This document shows positions 26,677 to 33,893 of a stretch of DNA of 40,798 nucleotides, in pieces; the first letter of the stretch is position 1, and each line of letters starts with the position of its first letter. The stretch comes from CADEFX01 sp050260355 (GTDB lineage Bacteria; Pseudomonadota; Alphaproteobacteria; Rhizobiales; Hyphomicrobiaceae), in contig JBLNBZ010000138.1 of assembly GCA_050260355.1 (NCBI GenBank), forward strand, positions 1 to 40,798, written 5' to 3'. Both the position numbers and the translations under genes were made by a program. Below the pieces are notes generated by a model, which saw nothing but the letters and a program-made list of their open reading frames with translations, had not been told where the DNA came from and made no database searches.

Positions 26677-27957
26677 TCAGACCGGAACGGCCCGATCCTT
26701 TGCAAAGACGATGCGGACGCGTGCGCCCTTGCCCGGTGGAGACTCGATCTCGAGGCGGGCGCCATTCGAGCGGGCGAGCTGGCACGACAGCGGCAGGCCG
26801 AGACCGATGCGATCGGCTCCAGCCGGCTCGGCCGTCGCGTGATGGGGCCCGAGCGTGCGCGCGATCACGTCCGCCGGAATGCCGGGTCCCGTGTCGGCAA
26901 CCTCGAGCCAGACCGCGCCGGCAAGCTCGAAACCGCTTCGCACGCTGACCTCGGCGCCAGCGCCAGCGTACTTCACGCTATTGGTCAGGAGGTTGAGGAG
27001 GATCTGCGTCAGGCAGCGCCGATCGGCAATGACGTTGGGAAGGCGCTCCACCAGGGCGGTCGAGAGTTTCAGTCCAGCCTTGTCCGCCAGAGGCTGGATC
27101 GTCGCCACGCAGGCTTCAGCGGCATCATTGAGATTGATCTCGGTGAAGACGAACTCGAGTTGAGCGGTGTCGCTGCTGCGCCCCAGCATGTTGTCGATCA
27201 ACGCCAGTGCGTGCCGCGTGCTGTCTCGAATGTCGCGCATGTAGCCGCGGTAGCGCTCATTGGGCAGGGGGCCGAGATGCCCCTCCGTCATGATCTCGGC
27301 GAGGGCGATCACGGCAGCCAGGGGCGTGCGCAGCTCGTGCGACAGCTTCGCGATCACGTCCCGATCAGGCCGATGAGCATGTGCTGCCGTCGGGGATGGG
27401 CTCGTGTCGTTCACGAGTTGCGGCGGAGAGCCGGCGGCTCCCTTGCCGCCTTCCAGCACATGCGGTCGCTCGCTGATGCGGCGTGCAATCTGGCGGAAAG
27501 TAGCGATTTCGGCAGACGCGCTCTCCTGGGTCGAGACACGCAATGCGTGGCCGGCCGGGCGAAGGCTCGCAGCCGGCGTGCAGTCATTTACCGGCGCTGC
27601 GGCAGCCGGCCATGTGACGATGGCCGCAGACCGAATGCCCTGAAGCGATAATGTGCGATACGAGCATTGCGCCGAAAGCGGGCCGCGTTCGGTCCAGAAC
27701 GTGAGCGGCGCGGACGCCGCGCTCGCAGCCTCGGATCGGGCGATGACGCGCCGCAGATGGACAAGGCCTGGCATCGCGCTATCGAGGGCCACAGGTGGCT
27801 TGCCGCCCTCGATGCCCCAGAGGCGCAGGCCCGGCTCGTTGCCCTCCAGCAGCTCGCCGGTTTCGACGTTGAAGACGCAGGCTGGCTCGGAAAGGCTGCC
27901 GACCAGCTCGCCAATCGCCGCGCCAAATGCCGACCAGCTCGCCAATCGCCGCGCCAA
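26677..27957 (-). CDS. PAS/HisKA sensor histidine kinase with frameshifted 5' end
   Basis: The intact frame is 426 aa from a TTG at 27957. A PAS-like sensor occupies about 15-120 (EPACVFNVETGELLEGNEPG). A linker follows, then the HisKA H-box with phospho-acceptor His207 (IAKLSHELRTPLAAVIALAE), an N-box (ILLNLLTNSVKYA), a G1 box (VADTGPGIP) and a degenerate G2 (GLGLPLSCQLARSNGA). There is no membrane segment, so it is probably cytoplasmic. Upstream DNA in another frame (from a GTG at 28084 or TTG at 27982, ...NFIPKTGFGAAIGELVG) reads directly into this kinase if one copy of a 31-bp tandem duplication (27897-27958) is removed. The present first residues may therefore be a truncated or restarted form. 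No response regulator is adjacent. Confidence 0.72.
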   Translation of the reverse strand: MARRLASWSAFGAAIGELVGSLSEPACVFNVETGELLEGNEPGLRLWGIEGGKPPVALDSAMPGLVHLRRVIARSEAASAASAPLTFWTERGPLSAQCSYRTLSLQGIRSAAIVTWPAAAAPVNDCTPAASLRPAGHALRVSTQESASAEIATFRQIARRISERPHVLEGGKGAAGSPPQLVNDTSPSPTAAHAHRPDRDVIAKLSHELRTPLAAVIALAEIMTEGHLGPLPNERYRGYMRDIRDSTRHALALIDNMLGRSSDTAQLEFVFTEINLNDAAEACVATIQPLADKAGLKLSTALVERLPNVIADRRCLTQILLNLLTNSVKYAGAGAEVSVRSGFELAGAVWLEVADTGPGIPADVIARTLGPHHATAEPAGADRIGLGLPLSCQLARSNGARLEIESPPGKGARVRIVFAKDRAVPV

Positions 27958-27958
27958 A
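27897..27958. repeat. Perfect 31-bp tandem duplication
   Basis: Two identical, directly abutting 31-base copies occupy 27897-27927 and 27928-27958. The flanking bases differ on both sides. Because 31 is not a multiple of three, the duplication shifts the reading frame of the kinase encoded on the minus strand. Confidence 0.97.
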
Positions 27959-28149
27959 CCCTGTTTTCGGAATGAAATTCAAGCGTCCACCGGCTCCCGG
28001 AGGTTCTAGATCGTGTAGCCGGAAGCAACGGCGCCGTCCACCGGGCGGAGCGATTGTCCAGAGGGAAACCGACGAGATGAGCACGGGTCCCCTATTCTTT
28101 GTTCGCTATGCTAGCATGATGCCACCCATACTCAGCGGGAGGAGTGGCA

Positions 28150-28521
28150 ATGGCGGACTTGCCCCAGTTCGAGATCCCAGAAGCGGTGCGCGAGCTTGCG
28201 GAGCGCAACGTGGAGCAGGCGAGGTCGGCCTATAACCAGTTCCTGGAGATGGCACGCCAAGCCCAGGACATGGTGTCGAAGTCATCCGATGCCATGGCCC
28301 AGAGCACGCGCGAGTTACAGGCCAAGGCGCTGCGCTATGCCGAGCAGAACATGGCTGCAAACTTCGCGTTCGTGAGCGATCTCGCAAGAGCCCGCGACCT
28401 GAAGGAATACGTGGAAATCCAGTCGCGACACGCGCAGCGGCAGATGCAAACCTACTCCGAGCAGGCCCAAGACCTCGGCCGGATGCTGGCCGAGGTCGCA
28501 CAGAAGGTGCAGCGGACGTAA
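28150..28521 (+). CDS. Phasin family protein
   Basis: 123 aa from the ATG at 28150, with GGGAGGAG six bases upstream; a GTG two codons earlier is also in frame. It is almost wholly helical and glutamine/alanine-rich (VRELAERNVEQARSAYNQFL, MARQAQDMVSKSSDAMAQST, LKEYVEIQSRHAQRQMQTYS), the pattern of Phasin_2 proteins. Phasins coat polyhydroxyalkanoate granules and control their size; some act more as general stress chaperones. There is no signal peptide. It stands alone, with the kinase gene divergent upstream. The presence of acetoacetyl-CoA synthetase in the window supports a polyhydroxybutyrate link, as inference. Confidence 0.88.
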   Translation: MADLPQFEIPEAVRELAERNVEQARSAYNQFLEMARQAQDMVSKSSDAMAQSTRELQAKALRYAEQNMAANFAFVSDLARARDLKEYVEIQSRHAQRQMQTYSEQAQDLGRMLAEVAQKVQRT

Positions 28522-28826
28522 GGCAGCGCCCGCGGGGCCGAGCCTTTGCGAGAAATGCGCTTTGCGGCGCCGATGGCGCATGGCCGCTACCCGGGACGCC
28601 CAGCGGGAAGCGACTGCGCCTTATCCGCGCGCGGAACTTCGGCTTGCATCGTCGATTTGGGTTGAGCCGACCGCGCACTGGTGCCTGAATTCAGGCACAA
28701 CCTTCGGGTAAGGTTGACTTATCATACTGATCCACAGGGCCTCCCAATCGCTTAGAGCAAAGCCATAGACGGAACTTCCCACGCGGTGGAAAGATTTTAT
28801 ACTGCACGTGTCACCGGAGGTGACCA
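28522..28826. other. Intergenic region, start of lower-GC patch
   Basis: 305 bases between the phasin gene and the small ORF. It holds an imperfect hairpin near 28555-28581 (ATGCGC/GCGCAT arms) and the 18-bp palindrome at 28681-28698, listed separately. A TATACT at 28798-28803 could be a -10 for the small ORF but lacks a good -35. Confidence 0.5.
28681..28698. promoter_or_regulatory. Perfect 18-bp palindrome, putative operator
   Basis: GTGCCTGAATTCAGGCAC is a perfect 9+9 inverted repeat without a spacer, about 128 bp upstream of the 70-aa ORF. Its length and perfect symmetry fit a dimeric repressor site, but no regulator gene lies next to it, so the role is inferred. Confidence 0.5.
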
Positions 28827-29039
28827 ATGCCCGGTAATGAAATCGTGGTCATGAACGAAGGCGGCGACATAACGCATCTCATCGCCTTGTTAGATCAACT
28901 GCGCAAATGCGCCATTTCGGGAGAGCACGAGCCGGCTTTTCCCGGGCTTGACTCGTACGTGCCGAGCTTCGTGTCTTCGGGTGTGGATGCTCCGAGGGCG
29001 GAATATGGGGAATTGGAACCAGGTACTAAAGGAGATTAA
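28827..29039 (+). CDS. 70-aa protein of unknown function
   Basis: MPGNEIVVMNEGGDITHLIA is the N-terminus. It has a near-ideal ribosome binding site (GGAGGTGACC) ending one base before the ATG-proximal A, the strongest in this region, which supports it being a real gene. The protein is acidic, with no membrane segment; residues 14-30 could form a short amphipathic helix (THLIALLDQLRKCAI). It overlaps the start of the following SDH-type protease by 35 bp in another frame, so the two are probably translationally coupled. I recognise no family. Confidence 0.55.
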   Translation: MPGNEIVVMNEGGDITHLIALLDQLRKCAISGEHEPAFPGLDSYVPSFVSSGVDAPRAEYGELEPGTKGD

Positions 29040-29726
29040 CGCCGGTCACGACGGTGTGCGCCGTGACTATCTTGCAAAGCTGCACAAGAGCACCAAACGC
29101 AACGTGCTCTGCTATTACTCCGGTTGGCTTCACAAGACCGGCTCAGACTTCACGAATATCGTGTCCATCACCGACGAAGACAAGGGCGCCTTAATGTCCT
29201 GTTTCCACGGGATGGACTTCAAGTGGGGCTTGACCTCATTCTCCGCAGCCCGGGTGGAATTGTTACCGCCACCGAGTCGTTAATCCACTACGTACGATCG
29301 ATGTTCGGTTCGGACATTCGGGTTTTCGTTCCGCAATTGGCCATGTCGGGCGGAACTCTCCTGGCGCTCAGCGGCAAGGAGATCTGGATGGGTAATCACA
29401 GCAACCTCGAGCCGATCGACGGCATGTTGAAGGATGACCCAGACAAGGAGCACAAGAGCTCGGCGATCGCCAAAGCGCTCACCAACGTGCAAACGCACAA
29501 GCAGCACGGTCGGCATATCCACAAAGAGGACTGCAAAGCCATGGGGCTCAACATTAAGGACTTGGAATCAGACGACAAGCTGCAGGACTTTGTGCTCAGC
29601 GTACACCACGCTTTCTCTGTAACCCTCTCCAACACACCGGCAGCTAAGATCATTGAGAATCACAACGGCGCGGCATTCGTGAAGAACGCCAGCGCTGGCA
29701 ACGTGCAGCTCAGGTTGCAGCAGTAA
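29005..29726 (+). pseudogene. SDH-type (ClpP-fold) serine protease, frameshifted
   Basis: The N-terminal part is read in one frame from the ATG at 29005 (MGNWNQVLKEINAGHDGVRR, then RNVLCYYSGWLH and CFHGMDFKWG). The rest is in another frame from about 29226 to the stop at 29726 (GLDLILRSPGGIVTATESLI, VPQLAMSGGTLLALSGKEIW, then GLNIKDLESDDKLQDFVLSV and KIIENH). Joined, they give about 240 aa of the serine dehydrogenase proteinase (SDH_sah) family, a ClpP/SppA-fold protease; the nucleophile would be the Ser of AMSGGT. The break is at a GGGG run (29225-29228): one more G would restore the frame. It may be a true pseudogene or a homopolymer sequencing error. Its GC is visibly lower than the flanks, and tRNA-Thr lies next to it. 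Confidence 0.8.
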
Positions 29727-29880
29727 ACCCCGACGCAGCAGCTCTCCCGGTCCCATCAGGGCAGCGCAAGTTCGCGTGCTGCCGGCTAGGTTGGCTGAAC
29801 CACGCTCGCGTGCCTACCCAGTCGTTATTGGAGCCTGGATCGGCCCTCGCTATCAGCCCGGTTTGTCCTTTTGAAACGAG

Positions 29881-29957
29881 TGGTGCCGCAAGAGGGACTC
29901 GAACCCCCGACCCCATCATTACGAATGATGTGCTCTACCGGCTGAGCTATTGCGGCA
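29881..29957 (-). tRNA. tRNA-Thr(CGT)
   Basis: The complete cloverleaf is readable on the minus strand. The 5' acceptor TGCCGCA pairs with TGCGGCA near the 3' end. The D-arm is AGCTCAGCCGGTAGAGC and the anticodon stem CATCA/TGATG encloses TTCGTAA with anticodon CGT. The T-arm is GGGGGTTCGAGTCCC. The terminal CCA is encoded (29881-29883). Confidence 0.97.
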
Positions 29958-30049
29958 AGCGGTGCGCGATCGGGGCAAGCGATAACCCTACCGCCCTGCT
30001 TTTGCAAGGCAGGAGACCCCTTTGAGGGGCAAGATCCGGCCGCAGGCAA

Positions 30050-30078
30050 TTGACATTCGAGCCGCCGTCAATGATAAA
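30050..30078 (+). promoter_or_regulatory. Sigma-70-type promoter of rplU-rpmA
   Basis: TTGACA (30050-30055) and GATAAA (30073-30078) are separated by exactly 17 bases. Transcription would start at about 30085, giving a leader of about 147 bases before the L21 ATG at 30232. Confidence 0.72.
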
Positions 30079-30086
30079 GCCTGCGC

Positions 30087-30210
30087 GAGCGCAGGGGGCA
30101 ACCTTTGCGCTCACGTAATGCGCTGCCCGAGGCCCAATCCTGAAGCTTCCGGCTCGTCCGGCTGATGGGATCTCGCAAGTCCGCAGGTCGCCTGCGGCGC
30201 CATAGGGCGC
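30087..30210 (+). ncRNA. Structured 5' leader of the L21/L27 operon
   Basis: Hairpin A starts at the predicted transcript 5' end: GAGCGCA (30087-30093) pairs with TGCGCTC (30106-30112). Four more pairs (two G-U) close on a GCAA tetraloop (30098-30101). Hairpin B is CCGCAGG (30181-30187) / CCTGCGG (30191-30197) with loop TCG. Hairpin C is GCGCC (30197-30201) / GGCGC (30206-30210). The layout suggests a regulatory r-protein leader; that function is inference. Confidence 0.5.
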
Positions 30211-30231
30211 GGATAACAAGGGACAAAAGCG

Positions 30232-30546
30232 ATGTACGCTGTCATCAAGACAGGCGGCAAGCAGTATCGTGTGGCCGCCAACGATGTACTTACCATCGAG
30301 AAGATCTCCGGCGACGCCGGCGCGACCGTCGAGTTTGCCGAGGTCCTGATGGTCGGCGGCTCGGACGCACCGAAGGTCGGCGCTCCGCTGGTGGCCGGGG
30401 CCAAGGTAACGGCCGAGGTTGTCGAGCAGGGCCGCGGCCCCAAGGTGATTGCCTTCAAGAAGCGCCGCCGGAAGAATTCCCGCCGCAAGCGCGGCCACCG
30501 TCAGGAGCAGACGACGGTGAGGATCAAGGAAATTATCGGCGCCTGA
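30232..30546 (+). CDS. rplU: 50S ribosomal protein L21
   Basis: 104 aa. It begins MYAVIKTGGKQYRVAANDVL and has the conserved basic C-terminal half (VIAFKKRRRKNSRRKRGHRQ, then RIKEIIGA). L21 binds 23S rRNA and is one of the proteins of the large subunit. It is followed 31 bp later by L27, the invariant bacterial order. It has a promoter with a structured leader upstream, and the pair ends at the terminator at 30913-30943. Confidence 0.99.
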   Translation: MYAVIKTGGKQYRVAANDVLTIEKISGDAGATVEFAEVLMVGGSDAPKVGAPLVAGAKVTAEVVEQGRGPKVIAFKKRRRKNSRRKRGHRQEQTTVRIKEIIGA

Positions 30547-30577
30547 GCCCAGGGGCCAAGATCAAGGAACCAAGACC

Positions 30578-30850
30578 ATGGCACACAAGAAGGCGGGCGG
30601 CTCCTCGCGCAACGGTCGCGATACGGCAGGCCGGCGACTGGGCGTGAAGAAGTTCGGAGGCGAGCAGGTCATTTCCGGCAACATCATCGTGCGCCAGCGC
30701 GGCACCAAGTGGCATCCGGGCACTGGCGTCGGCATCGGCACGGACCACACCATTTTCGCCGTTGTGGACGGAAACGTGGAGTTTGCGACCAAGCGCAACG
30801 GCCGCGTGTTCGTCTCCGTGCGACCGCCAAAGGTCGAGGCAGCCGAGTAG
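30578..30850 (+). CDS. rpmA: 50S ribosomal protein L27
   Basis: 90 aa. The N-terminus MAHKKAGGSSRNGRDTAGRR is the classic L27 start; this tail reaches the peptidyl-transferase centre and helps position tRNA. The core GVKKFGGEQVISGNIIVRQR and TKWHPGTGVGIGTDHTIFAV is fully conserved. There is no N-terminal pre-extension of the Firmicutes type. It is cotranscribed with rplU. Confidence 0.99.
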   Translation: MAHKKAGGSSRNGRDTAGRRLGVKKFGGEQVISGNIIVRQRGTKWHPGTGVGIGTDHTIFAVVDGNVEFATKRNGRVFVSVRPPKVEAAE

Positions 30851-30912
30851 GCGGCCGGCCCATGCACCGGGGCCGGTGACAGCCGAGCCCTCTGAAAGCC
30901 GAGGAAGTCGAC

Positions 30913-30943
30913 GGGAGGTGGTGCGCCATCTCCCTTTTTGTTT
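30913..30943 (+). terminator. Rho-independent terminator after rplU-rpmA
   Basis: A 9-bp stem, GGGAGGTGG (30913-30921) / CCATCTCCC (30926-30934), contains one G-U pair and closes on a TGCG loop. It is followed by TTTTTGTTT. It lies 63 bp after the rpmA stop. A second GC-rich hairpin without a T-run lies between them (30855-30876). Confidence 0.9.
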
Positions 30944-30976
30944 GTGCGGCACAGCCTTCGATTGACGCGAGACGCG

Positions 30977-31567
30977 ATGATGGCCGACGCTGGGGGTATG
31001 ACGGAGCTTCGAACCGAGCGGCTTCGCCTGCGTCGCTTCCGCGACGACGACGCGGCGGCTTTCGTGTCCCTGGCAGGGGACCTGGCGGTCGCTCGCATGA
31101 CGAGCGACATCCCACACCCGCTGAGAGAGGCGGATGCCGGACCTTGGCTGCGGTGCGAGCCGGGGGAGGTTCGCTTTGCCATCGAATACGAAGGACGGCT
31201 TGGCGGAGGCGCTGGCTATTTCATGCGTCCATCGGGTGCGGCCGAGCTCGGCTTCTGGCTGGGCAGGCACCTGTGGGGCGTGGGCATCGCGACGGAAGCG
31301 GCACGTGAAGTGGTGCGATACGGGTTCACGCATGGCGGGCTCGAGGCCTTCACAAGCTCGCGCTTCATCGACAATCCGGCCTCCGAGCGGGTGCTGACCA
31401 AGCTCGGCTTCCAGCCGATCGGCGAAGGGCTGATGTGGTGCACGGCTCGCAACACCATGGTCGCCACCATCGAGTACTGGCTGCCGCGAGCGGATAGGGC
31501 GGCGCGGACGCCAGCGGGTCAAAGGCGCTGGCGTGCGCTGCTGGGGCGCGTGCTCGGGCCGCAGTAG
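30977..31567 (+). CDS. GNAT-family N-acetyltransferase
   Basis: 196 aa from the ATG at 30977; in-frame ATGs at 30980 and 30998 are alternatives, the last giving the family-typical start MTELRTERLRLRRF. The RimJ/RimL-like pattern is TERLRLRRFRDDDAAAFVSL, then AELGFWLGRHLWGVGIATEA (acetyl-CoA loop), then DNPASERVLTKLGFQPIGEG. It transfers an acetyl group from acetyl-CoA to an amine, with an unknown substrate. It sits in the conserved gap between rpmA and obgE, a position where GNAT genes are frequent in alphaproteobacteria. It begins after the rpmA terminator, so it may share a promoter with obgE, 47 bp downstream. Confidence 0.88.
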   Translation: MMADAGGMTELRTERLRLRRFRDDDAAAFVSLAGDLAVARMTSDIPHPLREADAGPWLRCEPGEVRFAIEYEGRLGGGAGYFMRPSGAAELGFWLGRHLWGVGIATEAAREVVRYGFTHGGLEAFTSSRFIDNPASERVLTKLGFQPIGEGLMWCTARNTMVATIEYWLPRADRAARTPAGQRRWRALLGRVLGPQ

Positions 31568-31614
31568 GCGGCGCAACCTGGGAGCGGCGGACCTCGAGTG
31601 CCGACCGCAGACAC

Positions 31615-32664
31615 ATGAAATTTCTGGATCAAGCGAAGATCTACATCCGCTCGGGCGACGGCGGCGCCGGCTGTGTGAGCTTCCGGCGCGAGAAATTCAT
31701 CGAGTTCGGCGGCCCCGACGGGGGCGACGGCGGGCGCGGCGGCGACGTGTGGGCCGAATGTGTCGACAACCTCAATACGCTGATCGACTACCGCTACCAG
31801 CAGCACTTCAAGGCCAAGAACGGCAGGCCCGGCATGGGCAAGAACCGCGCGGGAGCCGATGGCGAGGACGTCGTGATCAAGGTGCCGCCGGGAACGCAGA
31901 TCCTCGCCGAGGATCAGGAGACGGTGCTGGCAGATCTGACGCGCGTGGGCGAGCGCGTGGCGCTGGCGAAAGGCGGCAACGGCGGCTTCGGCAATGCGCA
32001 CTTCAAGTCGTCGACCAACCGGGCGCCGCGACGCGCGAACCCGGGCCTGCCGGGCGAGGAGCTGACCATCTGGCTGCGCCTGAAGCTGATCGCCGATGCC
32101 GGATTGATCGGCCTGCCCAACGCCGGCAAGTCGACGTTTCTGGCGGCGGTGAGCGCGGCCAAGCCGAAAATCGCCGACTATCCGTTCACGACGCTGCACC
32201 CCAATCTCGGCATGGTCCGCGCCGGGGCGACGGACTTCGTGCTGGCTGATATACCAGGGCTGATCGAAGGCGCGCACGAGGGGGCAGGTCTTGGCACGCG
32301 CTTCCTGGGGCACGTCGAGCGCTGCCGCGTGCTCCTGCATCTGGTCGACGGGACCGAGCCCGACGTGGTCGCCGCCTACAAGACGGTCCGATCCGAGCTC
32401 AAGGCATACAGTGCCGAGCTCGCACGCAAGAAGGAGATCGTCGCTTTGTCGAAGTGCGACGCGCTCGATGCGGAAACGCGCGCGGAACGGGTGGCCGCGC
32501 TCAAGGCCGTGGCGCGCAGGAAGCCGCTCGTCTTGTCGGCAGTGTCGGGCGAGGGCATGAAAGAGGCCCTGTTCGCGCTCGCCAAGGAGATCAGCCGGGC
32601 CGACGCCAAGGAGCGGGAGCCGCGTGTGGAGGGGGAGCCCGCCCGACCGCGGTGGCAGCCCTAG
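31615..32664 (+). CDS. obgE: GTPase ObgE/CgtA
   Basis: 349 aa. The N-terminal glycine-rich Obg fold is at about 1-157 (MKFLDQAKIYIRSGDGGAGC, GGPDGGDGGRGGDVW). The GTPase domain follows, with G1 GLPNAGKST, a switch region YPFTTLHPNLG, G3 DIPGLIEGAHEGAGLG and G4 SKCD. A short acidic/basic tail lies at the C-terminus. ObgE is a cytoplasmic ribosome-associated GTPase needed for large-subunit maturation and linked to stress (ppGpp) response. It precedes proB by 61 bp, in the usual alphaproteobacterial order. Confidence 0.97.
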   Translation: MKFLDQAKIYIRSGDGGAGCVSFRREKFIEFGGPDGGDGGRGGDVWAECVDNLNTLIDYRYQQHFKAKNGRPGMGKNRAGADGEDVVIKVPPGTQILAEDQETVLADLTRVGERVALAKGGNGGFGNAHFKSSTNRAPRRANPGLPGEELTIWLRLKLIADAGLIGLPNAGKSTFLAAVSAAKPKIADYPFTTLHPNLGMVRAGATDFVLADIPGLIEGAHEGAGLGTRFLGHVERCRVLLHLVDGTEPDVVAAYKTVRSELKAYSAELARKKEIVALSKCDALDAETRAERVAALKAVARRKPLVLSAVSGEGMKEALFALAKEISRADAKEREPRVEGEPARPRWQP

Positions 32665-32725
32665 AGTTAACCTCATCAGGAACGAGTTCTGCTACACCAA
32701 TCGGTTGAGGCTTACGGATCAGCAC

Positions 32726-33889
32726 ATGACCGCCGTTGCCGCACAAGGCGAACACGAGGGCGATGCGCGCCGCCGCGCGTGGCGCAACGCCCGCCGCATT
32801 GTTGTGAAGATCGGCTCGGCCCTGCTCGTCGATCGAGCGACGGGGCGCCTCAGGTCCACCTGGCTCAGCTCGCTGGCCGACGACGTGGCAGAGCTGGCCG
32901 CCGGCGGCCGGAGCGTGATCCTCGTATCGTCCGGCGCCATCGCGCTCGGGCGCCGCGTTCTAGGCTTTGCATCGGGGCCGCTGCAGCTGGAGCAGAGCCA
33001 GGCCGCGGCTGCCGTAGGTCAGATCCGGCTGTCGACCGCCTATCGCGATGTCCTCGAGGAGCGCGGCCTGTCAGCCGCCCAGGTGCTGCTGACACTGGGG
33101 GATACCGAGGAGCGCCGCCGGTATCTCAATGCGCGGCGCACCATGGACACGCTGCTCGCGCACAACGCAATTCCAGTCGTCAACGAGAACGACACGGTCG
33201 CGACGAGCGAGATCCGCTACGGCGACAACGACCGCCTTTCGGCGCGCGTGGCGAGCATGATGAGTGCCGACTGCCTCGTCCTGCTTTCGGACATCGACGG
33301 ACTGTACACGGCCCCGCCTGCACGCGGTGTCAACGCGCAGCGGCTCGACGTCGTCAAGGAGATCACACCCGAGATCGAGGCCATGGCGGGCGACGCAGGC
33401 ACGGAGCTTTCGCGCGGCGGCATGGTGACCAAGATCGAGGCGGCAAAGATCGCGCTCGCGTCGGGCACCAACATGGTGATCTCCTCGGGCCGCGTCATGC
33501 ATCCACTGCGCGCGCTCGGCGAGGGGGCAGCTTGCACGTGGTTCCTGGCGCCGTCCGACCCGGTGGCCGCCCGCAAGCGCTGGATCGCCGGCAATCTGGA
33601 GCCGCGCGGTTTCGTGGAGATCGATGCGGGTGCTGAGAAGGCGCTGGCGTCGGGAAAGAGCCTGCTGCCTGCCGGCGTCACGCGCATCGATGGAACCTTC
33701 GATCGCGGCGACGCGGTGGTCATCCGCGGCTGCGACGGGCGCGAGCTCGGGCGCGGGCTCATTGCCTACGCCTGGGAGGACGCGGGCCGGATCATCGGCA
33801 AGAAGAGCAGCGAGATCGCCGGCATCCTGGGCTATGATGGACGAGCCGAGCTCATACATCGCGACGACATGGCCTTGAGCAGGAAGTGA
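32726..33889 (+). CDS. proB: Glutamate 5-kinase
   Basis: 387 aa from the ATG at 32726; an earlier in-frame start at 32624 lies inside obgE and is rejected. The amino-acid-kinase domain has RRIVVKIGSALLVDRATGRL, ILVSSGAIALGRRVLG and AIPVVNENDTVATSEIRYGD, with LSRGGMVTKIEAAKIA. The C-terminal PUA domain covers about 285-370 (ALASGKSLLPAGVTRIDGTF, RGLIAYAWEDAGRIIGKKSS). It phosphorylates glutamate, the first step of proline synthesis. It is followed 4 bp later by proA, so the two are cotranscribed. Confidence 0.97.
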   Translation: MTAVAAQGEHEGDARRRAWRNARRIVVKIGSALLVDRATGRLRSTWLSSLADDVAELAAGGRSVILVSSGAIALGRRVLGFASGPLQLEQSQAAAAVGQIRLSTAYRDVLEERGLSAAQVLLTLGDTEERRRYLNARRTMDTLLAHNAIPVVNENDTVATSEIRYGDNDRLSARVASMMSADCLVLLSDIDGLYTAPPARGVNAQRLDVVKEITPEIEAMAGDAGTELSRGGMVTKIEAAKIALASGTNMVISSGRVMHPLRALGEGAACTWFLAPSDPVAARKRWIAGNLEPRGFVEIDAGAEKALASGKSLLPAGVTRIDGTFDRGDAVVIRGCDGRELGRGLIAYAWEDAGRIIGKKSSEIAGILGYDGRAELIHRDDMALSRK

Positions 33890-33893
33890 AGCC

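Noticed and set aside
26632..27651. Plus-strand open frame opposite the PAS kinase
   Set aside because: It is a composition artefact; the minus strand carries the HisKA/HATPase motifs.
29215..29240. Programmed -1 ribosomal frameshift in the SDH protease
   Set aside because: There is no X XXY YYZ slippery heptamer at the break and no obvious downstream pseudoknot; a missing G in a homopolymer explains it more simply.
29881..29957. tRNA-Thr as an integration (att) site for the accessory patch
   Set aside because: I found no second copy of the tRNA 3' end in 28500-29880 and no integrase gene, so no element boundary can be called.
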